Source of the DNA: an uncultured Oscillospiraceae bacterium
GTDB taxonomy: Bacteria; Bacillota; Clostridia; Oscillospirales; Oscillospiraceae
NCBI GenBank assembly: GCA_910585265.1
Contig: CAJUCA010000084.1
Coordinates: 1 to 8,333 of the forward strand
Length of the DNA stretch: 8,333 nt
Reading direction: 5' to 3'
This document shows, piece by piece, positions 1 to 5,413 of this stretch; the first letter of the stretch is position 1; every line of letters starts with the position of its first letter. The notes under the pieces are model-generated. The model did not search any database. It worked only from the letters and a program-made list of their open reading frames with translations, and was not told where the DNA came from. A program made the translations under genes and the position numbers.

Positions 1-419
1 CCAACCCCCGCGACTATGGCGAACGGTGCAGGTTTGACGCCTTTTGCAAGACCGTTTTGAAGCATGAGGCAATCGACTACATCCGGGAAATGAAGCGGCG
101 GGCTAACCGGGAAATGTCCTTGGAGCGTCTGCCCCAAACGGCGATGGACAAGCTGTGTTCGGCGGACGATTACCCCAGCGACAGCTATGTATTCTCGTAC
201 TGCGGCTATGACCTGCCGATCAGCAATGAACGGGTGGCCGACGCCTTTGCCAGTCTGCCGGAGCAGGAGCAAAGCATTTTGATTTTGCGCCTGGTGCTGG
301 ATTTGACAGACAGCGAGATCGGCGAGGCCCTGGGCCTGTCCCGGAGTGCCGTCCAGCGGCGCAGAACAAAATCGCTGAATGTCCTGCGGACGAAACTGAC
401 AGCGAGGAAAGGAGGTTAG
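1..419 (+). CDS. Sigma-70-like regulator of the ICE (5' end missing)
   Basis: This is the C-terminal part of a sigma-70-family-like protein. The frame is open from base 3 and runs to TAG at 417-419, giving 138 visible residues; the true start is upstream of the window. The visible N-terminal part (NPRDYGERCRFDAFCKTVLKHE) is the conserved opening of the sigma-factor-like proteins found next to xis/int in Tn916/Tn1549-type elements, which is why the internal TTG at 57 is not taken as the start. The last 50 or so residues form a region-4 type helix-turn-helix: LPEQEQSILILRLVLDLTDS leads into the helices around EIGEALGLSRSAVQRRR. A role in transcription of element genes is inferred from family and position. 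The stop lies 4 bases before the next start, and that gene's GGAGG site sits inside this one, so the two are probably translationally coupled. Confidence 0.85.
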   Translation, partial: NPRDYGERCRFDAFCKTVLKHEAIDYIREMKRRANREMSLERLPQTAMDKLCSADDYPSDSYVFSYCGYDLPISNERVADAFASLPEQEQSILILRLVLDLTDSEIGEALGLSRSAVQRRRTKSLNVLRTKLTARKGG

Positions 420-423
420 CGCC

Positions 424-660
424 ATGAAGCACCGTAATTACAAAGGCCGTGAATTGCTGCCGTTGGCGGTGAGCGATGCGGCCCGCGCCGGGGACGCCGA
501 TGCCGTGGAACAGGTCTTGCGGTATTACGAGGGCTACATAAACAAGCTCTGTACCCGGACGGTCTACGACGAAAACGGCTGTCCCCACGCCTGCCTGGAC
601 GAGTACATGAAAAGCCGTCTGGAAAACAAACTCATCCGCGCCATTCTCGGCATGAACTGA
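424..660 (+). CDS. Small helix-turn-helix protein of the ICE
   Basis: A 78-residue protein of the helix-turn-helix type that accompanies the sigma-like regulator in Tn916/Tn1549-family elements. The ATG at 424 has a strong GGAGG at 411-415, 8 bases upstream. The N-terminal half (LLPLAVSDAARAGDADAVEQVLRYY, residues 11-35) resembles the HTH_16-type fold. The tail (DEYMKSRLENKLIRAILGMN) is charged and helical, and two cysteines (43 and 57) lie in the middle. It ends with TGA at 658-660. DNA binding or regulation of conjugation genes is inferred from family context only; no function is shown by the sequence itself. Confidence 0.8.
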   Translation: MKHRNYKGRELLPLAVSDAARAGDADAVEQVLRYYEGYINKLCTRTVYDENGCPHACLDEYMKSRLENKLIRAILGMN

Positions 661-751
661 TAACCGGCCCCGGTTGGGGGGGGGACAGCTTACCCTTTCC
701 CTGTTCCTCCCGCCTGCGGGCCTGGGCATTTCAAAGAAAGGCTGGTGAACT
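661..751. other. Gap before xis with a G9 run and small hairpins
   Basis: This 91-base gap begins with a 5-bp hairpin (AACCG/CGGTT, 662-675), followed by nine consecutive G (676-684), a pyrimidine-rich stretch and a short CCCGC/GCGGG hairpin (709-720). There is no convincing sigma-A promoter. The ribosome binding site for xis (AAAGAAAGG, 733-741) lies 10 bases before its ATG. Confidence 0.5.
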
Positions 752-958
752 ATGGCCGAGGAAATCGGCATTCTGGTAAAGGACAAAATCTGCCTCACTA
801 TTGAAGAAGCCTCCCGTTATTTCGGGATTGGTGAAAAGAAATTGCGCAGGCTAGTAAACAGCAGCCTGGACGCTGGCTTTGTCATTCAGAACGGCGTGAA
901 AATTCTAATCAAACGCCAGCGGTTTGAGCAGTTTCTGGATAAGCTGTCGTCGATTTAA
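752..958 (+). CDS. xis: Excisionase
   Basis: A 68-residue protein matching the Tn916-type excisionase family. These are small winged-helix DNA-binding proteins that bend the element ends and steer the integrase towards excision. The segment LTIEEASRYFGIGEKKLRRLV (residues 15-35) is the typical helix-turn-helix of the family, and KILIKRQRFEQFLDKL (50-65) is the wing and C-terminal helix. The start ATG at 752 has AAAGAAAGG at 733-741. It sits 120 bases before int on the same strand, the usual xis-int order at the recombination end of such elements. Base composition is more AT-rich than in the two genes before it. Confidence 0.9.
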   Translation: MAEEIGILVKDKICLTIEEASRYFGIGEKKLRRLVNSSLDAGFVIQNGVKILIKRQRFEQFLDKLSSI

Positions 959-1003
959 GCGCCGTACCTTACGAAAAGTTCCTATAAGACATTCAGATTG
1001 ATA

Positions 1004-1032
1004 TGGAAATCGGGCCTCGGCTATGGTATAAT
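1004..1032 (+). promoter_or_regulatory. Predicted int promoter with extended -10
   Basis: A perfect TATAAT (1027-1032) is preceded by TGG, giving an extended -10 (TGnTATAAT). Seventeen bases upstream is TGGAAA (1004-1009), a 4 of 6 match to the -35 consensus. Transcription should start near 1039, about 40 bases before the int GTG. The -10 lies in the loop of the inverted repeat at 1014-1053. Confidence 0.65.
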
Positions 1033-1053
1033 ATGATTATATCGTGCCGAGGC
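1014..1053 (+). terminator. Inverted repeat around the int promoter, possible xis terminator
   Basis: GCCTCGGC (1014-1021) and GCCGAGGC (1046-1053) are perfect 8-base complements separated by 24 bases and followed by TCTTTTC. Only RNA started upstream (xis readthrough) contains both arms. RNA started at the int promoter contains only the right arm. The repeat could end xis transcripts without affecting int, or act as a protein-binding site. The T-tract is short, so terminator strength is uncertain. Confidence 0.45.
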
Positions 1054-1078
1054 TCTTTTCACAGAAAGGAGCATAGAC

Positions 1079-2278
1079 GTGAGCGAAAAGCGACGTGACA
1101 GCAAGAACCGCATTCTTCGCAGCGGAGAGAGCCAACGCAAAGACGGACGATATGCGTACAAATACATTGATGCCACCGGCAAGCCACAATTTGTTTACAG
1201 TTGGAAGCTGGAAGCCACGGACAGCACACCCCAGGGCAAACGTGACGGGCTTTCCCTGCGGGAAAAGGAGAAGCAAATCCGGCGGGACATTGAAGATGCA
1301 ATTATTCCCCGCGGCGGAGAAATGACCGTTCTGGATTTGGTAAAAAAGTACCTCTCACAGAAAACCGGCGTCCGGCACAACACCGAGGCCAACTATAACT
1401 TTGTCCTCAATATCATCAAGAAAGAGGACTTCGGCAGACAGCGCATTGACCGGGTGAAGCTGTCCGACGCCAAGTGCTGGCTTATCAAGTTACAGCAGGA
1501 CGGCAGAGGGTACAGTTCCATCCACTCCATTCGGGGCGTTGTCCGACCCGCGTTTCAGATGGCCGTGGACGATGATTTGATACGCAAAAATCCGTTTGAG
1601 TTTCAGCTTGCCACCGTCGTTGTTAACGACAGTGTGACAAGGGAAGCGATTACAAGAAAACAGGAACGGGCATTTCTGGAATTTGTAAAGGGTGACAAGC
1701 ACTTTTCCCGATACTATGACGGCATCTATATTCTGTTCAAGACGGGACTTCGTATCTCGGAGTTTGTAGGCCTGACGCTGGCTGACCTGGATATGAAGAA
1801 CCGAAAAATCAGTGTCAACCACCAGCTTCAGCGGAAGCGGAACATGGAGTATATCATCGAGGACACGAAAACCTCCAGCGGGACGCGGGAAATCCCCATG
1901 ACAGACGATGTGTACCAGTGCTTCCAGCGTATCATTGCTAACCGGCCAAGGCCCAAGGCCGAGCCGATGATCGATGGCAGGTGTGGTTTTCTGTATCTGG
2001 ACAAGGACGGCAAGCCGATGGTGGCGCTTCATTGGGAGCATTACTTCAAGCACATCTGCCAGAAGTACAACAGCATCTATAAGGTGCAGATGCCCAAAGT
2101 CACCCCGCACGTTTGCAGGCACACATTTTGTTCCAACATGGCAAAGAGCGGTATGAACCCCAAGACGTTGCAATATCTCATGGGCCACTCGGATATTGGC
2201 GTCACGCTGAACACCTACACCCATTTGGGCTTTGAGGACGCACAGGAGGAACTGAAACGGGTCGCAAACAGCGAGTAG
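1079..2278 (+). CDS. int: Tyrosine integrase, Tn916/Tn1549 type
   Basis: A 399-residue site-specific tyrosine recombinase that integrates and excises the element. Length matches the Tn916 Int family (about 400). The N-terminal arm-binding domain (about 1-75) contains the typical RDGRYAYKYID-like strand segment, seen here as KDGRYAYKYIDATGKPQ. A core-binding SAM-like domain (about 83-175) is followed by the catalytic domain. All active-site residues are visible: R225 (TGLRISE), K264 (EDTKTSSGTR), H344 and R347 (TPHVCRHTF), H370 (LMGHSDI) and the nucleophile Y380 (TLNTYTH). The gene looks intact and active. The start is GTG at 1079, with AAGGAG at 1066-1071 seven bases upstream. No strong terminator follows, so int transcripts may continue into the phosphatase gene. 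Confidence 0.95.
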   Translation: MSEKRRDSKNRILRSGESQRKDGRYAYKYIDATGKPQFVYSWKLEATDSTPQGKRDGLSLREKEKQIRRDIEDAIIPRGGEMTVLDLVKKYLSQKTGVRHNTEANYNFVLNIIKKEDFGRQRIDRVKLSDAKCWLIKLQQDGRGYSSIHSIRGVVRPAFQMAVDDDLIRKNPFEFQLATVVVNDSVTREAITRKQERAFLEFVKGDKHFSRYYDGIYILFKTGLRISEFVGLTLADLDMKNRKISVNHQLQRKRNMEYIIEDTKTSSGTREIPMTDDVYQCFQRIIANRPRPKAEPMIDGRCGFLYLDKDGKPMVALHWEHYFKHICQKYNSIYKVQMPKVTPHVCRHTFCSNMAKSGMNPKTLQYLMGHSDIGVTLNTYTHLGFEDAQEELKRVANSE

Positions 2279-2310
2279 TAAAACGAAATGAATACCTCTG
2301 ATTTACTACT
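2274..2310. repeat. Inverted repeat at the int stop codon
   Basis: AGTAGTAAA (2274-2282) and TTTACTACT (2302-2310) are perfect 9-base inverted repeats with a 19-base spacer. The left arm includes the int TAG stop (2276-2278). It may be a weak terminator (no T-run follows) or part of the recombinase-binding region at the element end. Confidence 0.5.
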
Positions 2311-2471
2311 TCCTGTACTACTTTTGGGGTCAAAGCTGTGCCGTATTATGCCGAGATATGCCAAGAGAATGAACAGCAGAAAATACCGCAAAATACCTGC
2401 GATGCCCGGAATATCAATACATTCAAGAGGTTTCAGGATATGACAAGAATACTTTTCGTCTGCCATGGCAG
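2279..2471. other. Probable element-chromosome junction (attR-type region)
   Basis: The element must end between the int stop and the body of the phosphatase gene. Sequence stays AT-rich through the phosphatase start codon and its first codons (ACA AGA ATA CTT, unlike the GC-rich rest of the gene), then changes near 2453-2490. A 12-base perfect palindrome, CTGCCATGGCAG (2460-2471), sits at this change. The exact core cannot be fixed because the other end of the element is outside the window. Confidence 0.45.
2304..2399 (+). repeat. Tandem short repeats, candidate recombinase arm sites
   Basis: Three pairs of direct repeats lie between int and the next gene. TACTACTT occurs at 2304-2311 and 2316-2323 (period 12). 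TATGCC(G/A)AGA occurs at 2347-2356 and 2357-2366 (period 10). AAAATACC occurs at 2380-2387 and 2390-2397 (period 10). Spacing near one helical turn and position beside int are typical of Int and Xis binding sites at element ends. The assignment is an inference. Confidence 0.5.
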
Positions 2472-2895
2472 TATCTGCCGCAGCCCCATGGCTGAGTTCG
2501 TGATGAAGGATCTGGTGCAAAAGGCTGGACTGGAAGCCCAATTCCACATCGAGTCCGCCGCCACCAGCACGGAGGAGATCGGAAACCCGGTCTATCCCCC
2601 CGCCCGGCGCAAGCTGGCCGAGCATGGCATCGACTGCGCGGGCAAGACCGCCCGGCAGCTGAAACGCGGCGATTATGACGCCTTTGACCTGCTGATCGGA
2701 ATGGATCGGGCCAACCTGCGGAATATGCACCGCATCTGCGGTAGCGATTTCGCCGGGAAGCTGCACCTGCTGATGGATTACACCGGCCACCCCGGCGATG
2801 TAGCCGACCCGTGGTATACGGACGACTTCGAGACCACCTGGCGGGATGTGCTGGCAGGCTGCCAAGGGCTGCTGCGGGAGGTGACAGGGGCATGA
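2440..2895 (+). CDS. Low-molecular-weight protein tyrosine phosphatase
   Basis: A 151-residue cytoplasmic phosphatase of the LMW-PTP family, which removes phosphate from phosphotyrosine (bacterial members also act on arginine phosphate). The active-site P-loop is CHGSICRS, with nucleophile C8 and R14 (C-x5-R), and the general acid is D123 in DPWYTDDF. Length is normal. The start ATG at 2440 puts the P-loop at the family's usual position and has AAGAGG at 2425-2430. An upstream in-frame GTG at 2338 would add an unrelated tail. Position 11 is serine where the family nearly always has asparagine (CxGNxCRSP). The first codons are unusually AT-rich, so the 5' end may come from the inserted element. 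It overlaps the next gene by ATGA, suggesting translational coupling. Confidence 0.92.
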   Translation: MTRILFVCHGSICRSPMAEFVMKDLVQKAGLEAQFHIESAATSTEEIGNPVYPPARRKLAEHGIDCAGKTARQLKRGDYDAFDLLIGMDRANLRNMHRICGSDFAGKLHLLMDYTGHPGDVADPWYTDDFETTWRDVLAGCQGLLREVTGA

Positions 2896-3380
2896 CGGAC
2901 TACCAAACGCTAAACGCCCAGCTCAGGGCATTGATCGGCGGCGTGCCCCACCGTGTTGCCAACCTGGCAAACGCCGCGGCACTGCTGTACCACACCCTGG
3001 ACGGCCTCAACTGGGCGGGGTTCTATCTGCTGAGCGAGGATGTTTTGGTGCTGGGCCCCTTCCAGGGCAAGCCGGCCTGCATTGAGATTCCGGTGGGCCG
3101 GGGCGTATGCGGAACCGCCGTGGCCGAGGGCAAGACCCAGCTCGTGCGGGATGTCCACCAGTTCCCCGGACACATCGCCTGCGACAGTGCCTCCAATTCT
3201 GAGATCGTGGTTCCCATCTGTGTGGAGGGCAGAATTGTGGGGGTGCTGGACCTGGACAGCCCTTACGTCGGGCGTTTCACAGAGGAGGATCAGGCGGGAC
3301 TGGAGGAGTTTGTGCGAATCCTGGGGGCAGAGGTGTGGCAGGCAAATCCAGCCCCCATTGGGAAGGGCAGAGAGCATTGA
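2892..3380 (+). CDS. msrC: Free methionine-(R)-sulfoxide reductase (GAF domain)
   Basis: A 162-residue single GAF-domain protein of the fRMsr (E. coli MsrC/YebR) family. These cytoplasmic enzymes reduce free methionine-R-sulfoxide to methionine, using cysteines and thioredoxin-type reductants. The family signature is clear: LNWAGFYLL (residues 39-47), LGPFQGKPAC (54-63), GVCGTA (71-76), DVHQFPGHIACDSASNSEIV (87-106). The three redox cysteines are all present as C63, C73 and C97, matching C84, C94 and C118 of the E. coli enzyme, so it should be active. The start ATG at 2892 overlaps the phosphatase stop (ATGA). The frame is open further upstream, but that part would overlap the phosphatase and has no family match. 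It is the last gene before the hairpin at 3410. Confidence 0.93.
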   Translation: MTDYQTLNAQLRALIGGVPHRVANLANAAALLYHTLDGLNWAGFYLLSEDVLVLGPFQGKPACIEIPVGRGVCGTAVAEGKTQLVRDVHQFPGHIACDSASNSEIVVPICVEGRIVGVLDLDSPYVGRFTEEDQAGLEEFVRILGAEVWQANPAPIGKGREH

Positions 3381-3409
3381 GTTCCCTGCCCTTCCCCGCA
3401 TATAGCAAA

Positions 3410-3446
3410 CCGCCGCGCTCCAGGCCAAGAGGCTGGGGCGCGGCGG
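3410..3446. terminator. Hairpin between convergent genes
   Basis: CCGCCGCGC (3410-3418) pairs perfectly with GCGCGGCGG (3438-3446), and the stem continues inward (CCAG with CTGG, CC with GG) around a short AAGA loop. Convergent genes end at 3380 (+) and 3453 (-), so it probably serves both directions. Neither side has a clean T-run, so efficiency is uncertain. Confidence 0.65.
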
Positions 3447-3452
3447 CACGCT

Positions 3453-5036
3453 TCATTTCAGAATGATCTTGTTGTCAATGATATGAATATTACAATTTTC
3501 CTCCGCGGTGGTGATCTCCTCCGTCAGTTTGCCGATCTGCACCTCCAAGGTGGGGAACAGCTTCTCGCACCGCACCCGCCCCTTGCTTCGCTTGTCCAGC
3601 ACCTGGTCGAAGCACTTCAGCTCCGCCGTCAGGGCGTCCCGCTTCTCCGAGTAGAGGCCCCGCTGCTCCACAAGCTGTTCCAGCAGGACCTTTTCCTCCT
3701 CCGTGATCCGGAAGCCCTTCTTCCGCAGGCCGCCGATCAGCTCCCACAGCTTTTCAATGGAGGACTGGACGCCCGCCAGCTCGTCCTTCAGCTTTTTCCA
3801 GGACTCCGGAACGTCCAGGGGATAGCCCACGGAGAAGCGGCTCCGGCCCCCGGCCAGATTGCCTACCCGCAGGCACAGGACGCTGTCTTCCGCCTGGATG
3901 TGGCTGTCCAGAATCATGCCCCGGCCGCTCATGACGTAGACAAGGCCGCCGGACCGGACGGTGCTGTTGGCGATGGTCTCCGCGATGATGCTGGCCCCGG
4001 CGTGGACATCCGCCCGCTCAATCACGGGGGACTGGATCTGGCGGGCCGCCAGCAGGGTGGTCTTGCCCTGCGTTCCGTTCACACCCTGCTGGACCCGGAT
4101 GGTCCCTCCGGTGGACTCCACTCGGGCCTGCCCGATCTTCCCGGTGATCACGATATCACCGGAGGCGGTCACATCCACCCCGCCGTCCACGTCTCCATCC
4201 ACGTAGAGGTTGCCTGAGATCTGGAGCTTTCCCTGGAACTGATCCAGGTTTCCGTCAATGACCTTCTGCTCGTGGATGCAGAACAGGTCGTTTTCAATGT
4301 ATAAAATGCCGTCCACACTGGCCAGGAGGGCCTGTCCGCCCTTGCCGGTCTCGGTGTTCTCCCCCTGGGGGATCTGGGCGTCGGCCACCGGGGGACTGGG
4401 CAGGATCTGGCCCGTCACGTCGGTGCCGTCCGTCCCCTCCCGGGGCGGGCGGATCAGGCAGACCGGGGTGCCCTTCCGGATGGGCTGGAGGGGAATCTCC
4501 TGGCCAAAATCCACCTCGTTTTCGTTCTGCACCTCGATGTGCATATTCTTCCGCCGCCGGAACAACTCCGTCACCTTGCCGTCCTCCCCGGACTGGGGCA
4601 GGCGGCCCCGGGCCACCGGGAAGATGTGGAAGTACCCGTCCCCCAGCCCCTGCCGGATCTCGTCCTCCAGGACGCCGTAGCAGATGCCCTCATAGCGCAG
4701 ATCCTCCAGGAACTCCTCCGGCGTCATGCCGTCCCCGCCGTTTCTTGGCGGAAGGAGACAGCCAAACGCGCTCATGCGGTCCTCCGACAGGAAAAAACGT
4801 GCTTCCGCCTTCATGGGCGGCTGATCCTCCGCTGTCTCTTTGCAGCGGGCCTTGTAGTGCTCCTTTAATGCGTGGGCGAAGGCGTCGATGGTGGCGGCGT
4901 CGCCCTGGTACTGCTCCTTTGCCTTTTTGATTGCCGCATCCAGCTCTGAAACCAGCTTTGTGTGGGGGTTGGATAGGAACGGCTTCCCCTTTTGCTCTCC
5001 TGTCCCCCTTGAAATCAAACGGTCAAAGAGCGACAT
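3453..5036 (-). CDS. FapA family (DUF342) protein
   Basis: A 527-residue protein of the FapA/DUF342 family. An N-terminal alpha/beta domain covers about 75-215, with the family-typical VDFGQEIPLQPIRKGTPV segment at 175-192 and TGQILP at 208-213. A glycine-rich repetitive beta-helix (about 255-400) contains GNLDQFQGKLQISGNLYVDG and SGDIVITGKIG. A charged C-terminal coiled coil covers about 411-515. No signal peptide or membrane segment is seen. Some Vibrio members act in polar localisation and flagellar control, but many Firmicutes without flagella carry this family and its role there is unknown; no flagellar gene is visible here. Start choice: ATG at 5036 has CAGGAG (5043-5048) six bases upstream. 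ATG at 5042 is almost as good; ATG at 5078 has no ribosome binding site. Confidence 0.88.
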   Translation of the reverse strand: MSLFDRLISRGTGEQKGKPFLSNPHTKLVSELDAAIKKAKEQYQGDAATIDAFAHALKEHYKARCKETAEDQPPMKAEARFFLSEDRMSAFGCLLPPRNGGDGMTPEEFLEDLRYEGICYGVLEDEIRQGLGDGYFHIFPVARGRLPQSGEDGKVTELFRRRKNMHIEVQNENEVDFGQEIPLQPIRKGTPVCLIRPPREGTDGTDVTGQILPSPPVADAQIPQGENTETGKGGQALLASVDGILYIENDLFCIHEQKVIDGNLDQFQGKLQISGNLYVDGDVDGGVDVTASGDIVITGKIGQARVESTGGTIRVQQGVNGTQGKTTLLAARQIQSPVIERADVHAGASIIAETIANSTVRSGGLVYVMSGRGMILDSHIQAEDSVLCLRVGNLAGGRSRFSVGYPLDVPESWKKLKDELAGVQSSIEKLWELIGGLRKKGFRITEEEKVLLEQLVEQRGLYSEKRDALTAELKCFDQVLDKRSKGRVRCEKLFPTLEVQIGKLTEEITTAEENCNIHIIDNKIILK

Positions 5037-5080
5037 ACTCATCTCCTGCCTTCTTCTTAAACTATTGCCGACAACCATGG

Positions 5081-5099
5081 GCGGGCCGGGACAGCCCGC
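5081..5099 (-). other. Hairpin in the FapA leader
   Basis: GCGGGC (5081-5086) and GCCCGC (5094-5099) form a 6-bp GC stem with a 7-base loop in the roughly 75-base leader of the FapA mRNA. It ends more than 30 bases before the ribosome binding site. No riboswitch class is recognised; the stem may only stabilise the RNA. Confidence 0.4.
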
Positions 5100-5117
5100 G
5101 CCGATATAACTGTTTCC

Positions 5118-5146
5118 ATGATATCATTCTTATGGAAATTTTTCAA
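5118..5146 (-). promoter_or_regulatory. Predicted promoter of the FapA gene
   Basis: On the - strand, TTGAAA (5141-5146) and TATCAT (5118-5123) are separated by exactly 17 bases, with TGA directly before the -10 (extended -10). Each hexamer matches consensus at 5 of 6 positions. Transcription should start near 5111, about 75 bases before the chosen start codon. Confidence 0.75.
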
Positions 5147-5264
5147 GTATTATTCTCCCGCTTTGGTCACATTTTACAGAAAGAGGAGTTCGATTTTTTG
5201 GTATTTCCCTATAGAATGCGGCATGAAGCGGACGCTCCCTGGGAAGGCTTTTCCGGTATGGGTC
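5147..5264. other. Non-coding stretch between divergent promoters
   Basis: These bases lie between the FapA promoter and the transporter promoter, inside the 377-base gap at 5037-5413. I see no gene, no strong hairpin and no repeat. A 60-codon open frame across it (from 5132) lacks a ribosome binding site and runs through the FapA promoter. Confidence 0.5.
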
Positions 5265-5294
5265 TTGACAAGGGATGGCTGAGGGTGATAAACT
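5265..5294 (+). promoter_or_regulatory. Predicted promoter of the ZIP transporter gene
   Basis: A perfect -35, TTGACA, at 5265-5270 is followed by either GATAAA (5287-5292, 16-base spacer) or TAAACT preceded by TGA (5289-5294, 18-base spacer, extended -10). The start would be near 5300, leaving a leader of about 110 bases. The -10 is weak, which fits a regulated promoter. Confidence 0.55.
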
Positions 5295-5308
5295 CATGCT
5301 ACCTTGAA

Positions 5309-5332
5309 GGTTAGTTTTAGCTAACTGTTAGG
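5309..5332. promoter_or_regulatory. Candidate metal-repressor operator in the ZIP leader
   Basis: Four hexamers follow one another: GGTTAG, TTTTAG, CTAACT, GTTAGG. They give a GTTAG-N6-CTAAC inverted repeat (5310-5325) and a central palindrome TTAGCTAA (5317-5324). The block starts about 10 bases after the predicted transcription start. It resembles half-sites of the DtxR/IdeR box (GGTTAG...CTAACC), but the spacing differs from that consensus, so the regulator is an inference. Confidence 0.4.
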
Positions 5333-5372
5333 CAATCCCTATCTTCCCATCCTTGTGGTTTGATTTGCGGGT

Positions 5373-5389
5373 GGAGGCAGCTGGCCTCC
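5373..5389 (+). other. Hairpin in the ZIP leader
   Basis: GGAGGC (5373-5378) pairs perfectly with GCCTCC (5384-5389) around a 5-base loop, ending 10 bases before the AAGGAG ribosome binding site (5400-5405). The left arm contains GGAGG, so the stem hides a decoy Shine-Dalgarno sequence. No known riboswitch is recognised. Confidence 0.4.
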
Positions 5390-5413
5390 GTGCCGTTGGA
5401 AGGAGTGCGTGAC

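Noticed and set aside
57..419. TTG at 57 as the start of the sigma-like gene
   Set aside because: The frame is open upstream to base 3 and that part encodes the conserved opening of the family, so the gene begins before the window.
1490..2224. 244-codon open frame on the - strand inside int
   Set aside because: It is antisense to an intact integrase with all catalytic residues and has no recognisable domain.
2338..2439. N-terminal extension of the phosphatase from GTG at 2338
   Set aside because: The 34 added residues match nothing in the family and come from the element-end repeat region; ATG 2440 has a ribosome binding site and normal length.
3483..4217. 244-codon open frame on the + strand inside the FapA gene
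   Set aside because: Composition is a low-complexity reflection of the GC-rich - strand gene, with no family match.
5132..5314. 60-codon open frame between FapA and ZIP genes
   Set aside because: No ribosome binding site, and it overlaps the FapA promoter and the ZIP promoter; the composition does not look coding.
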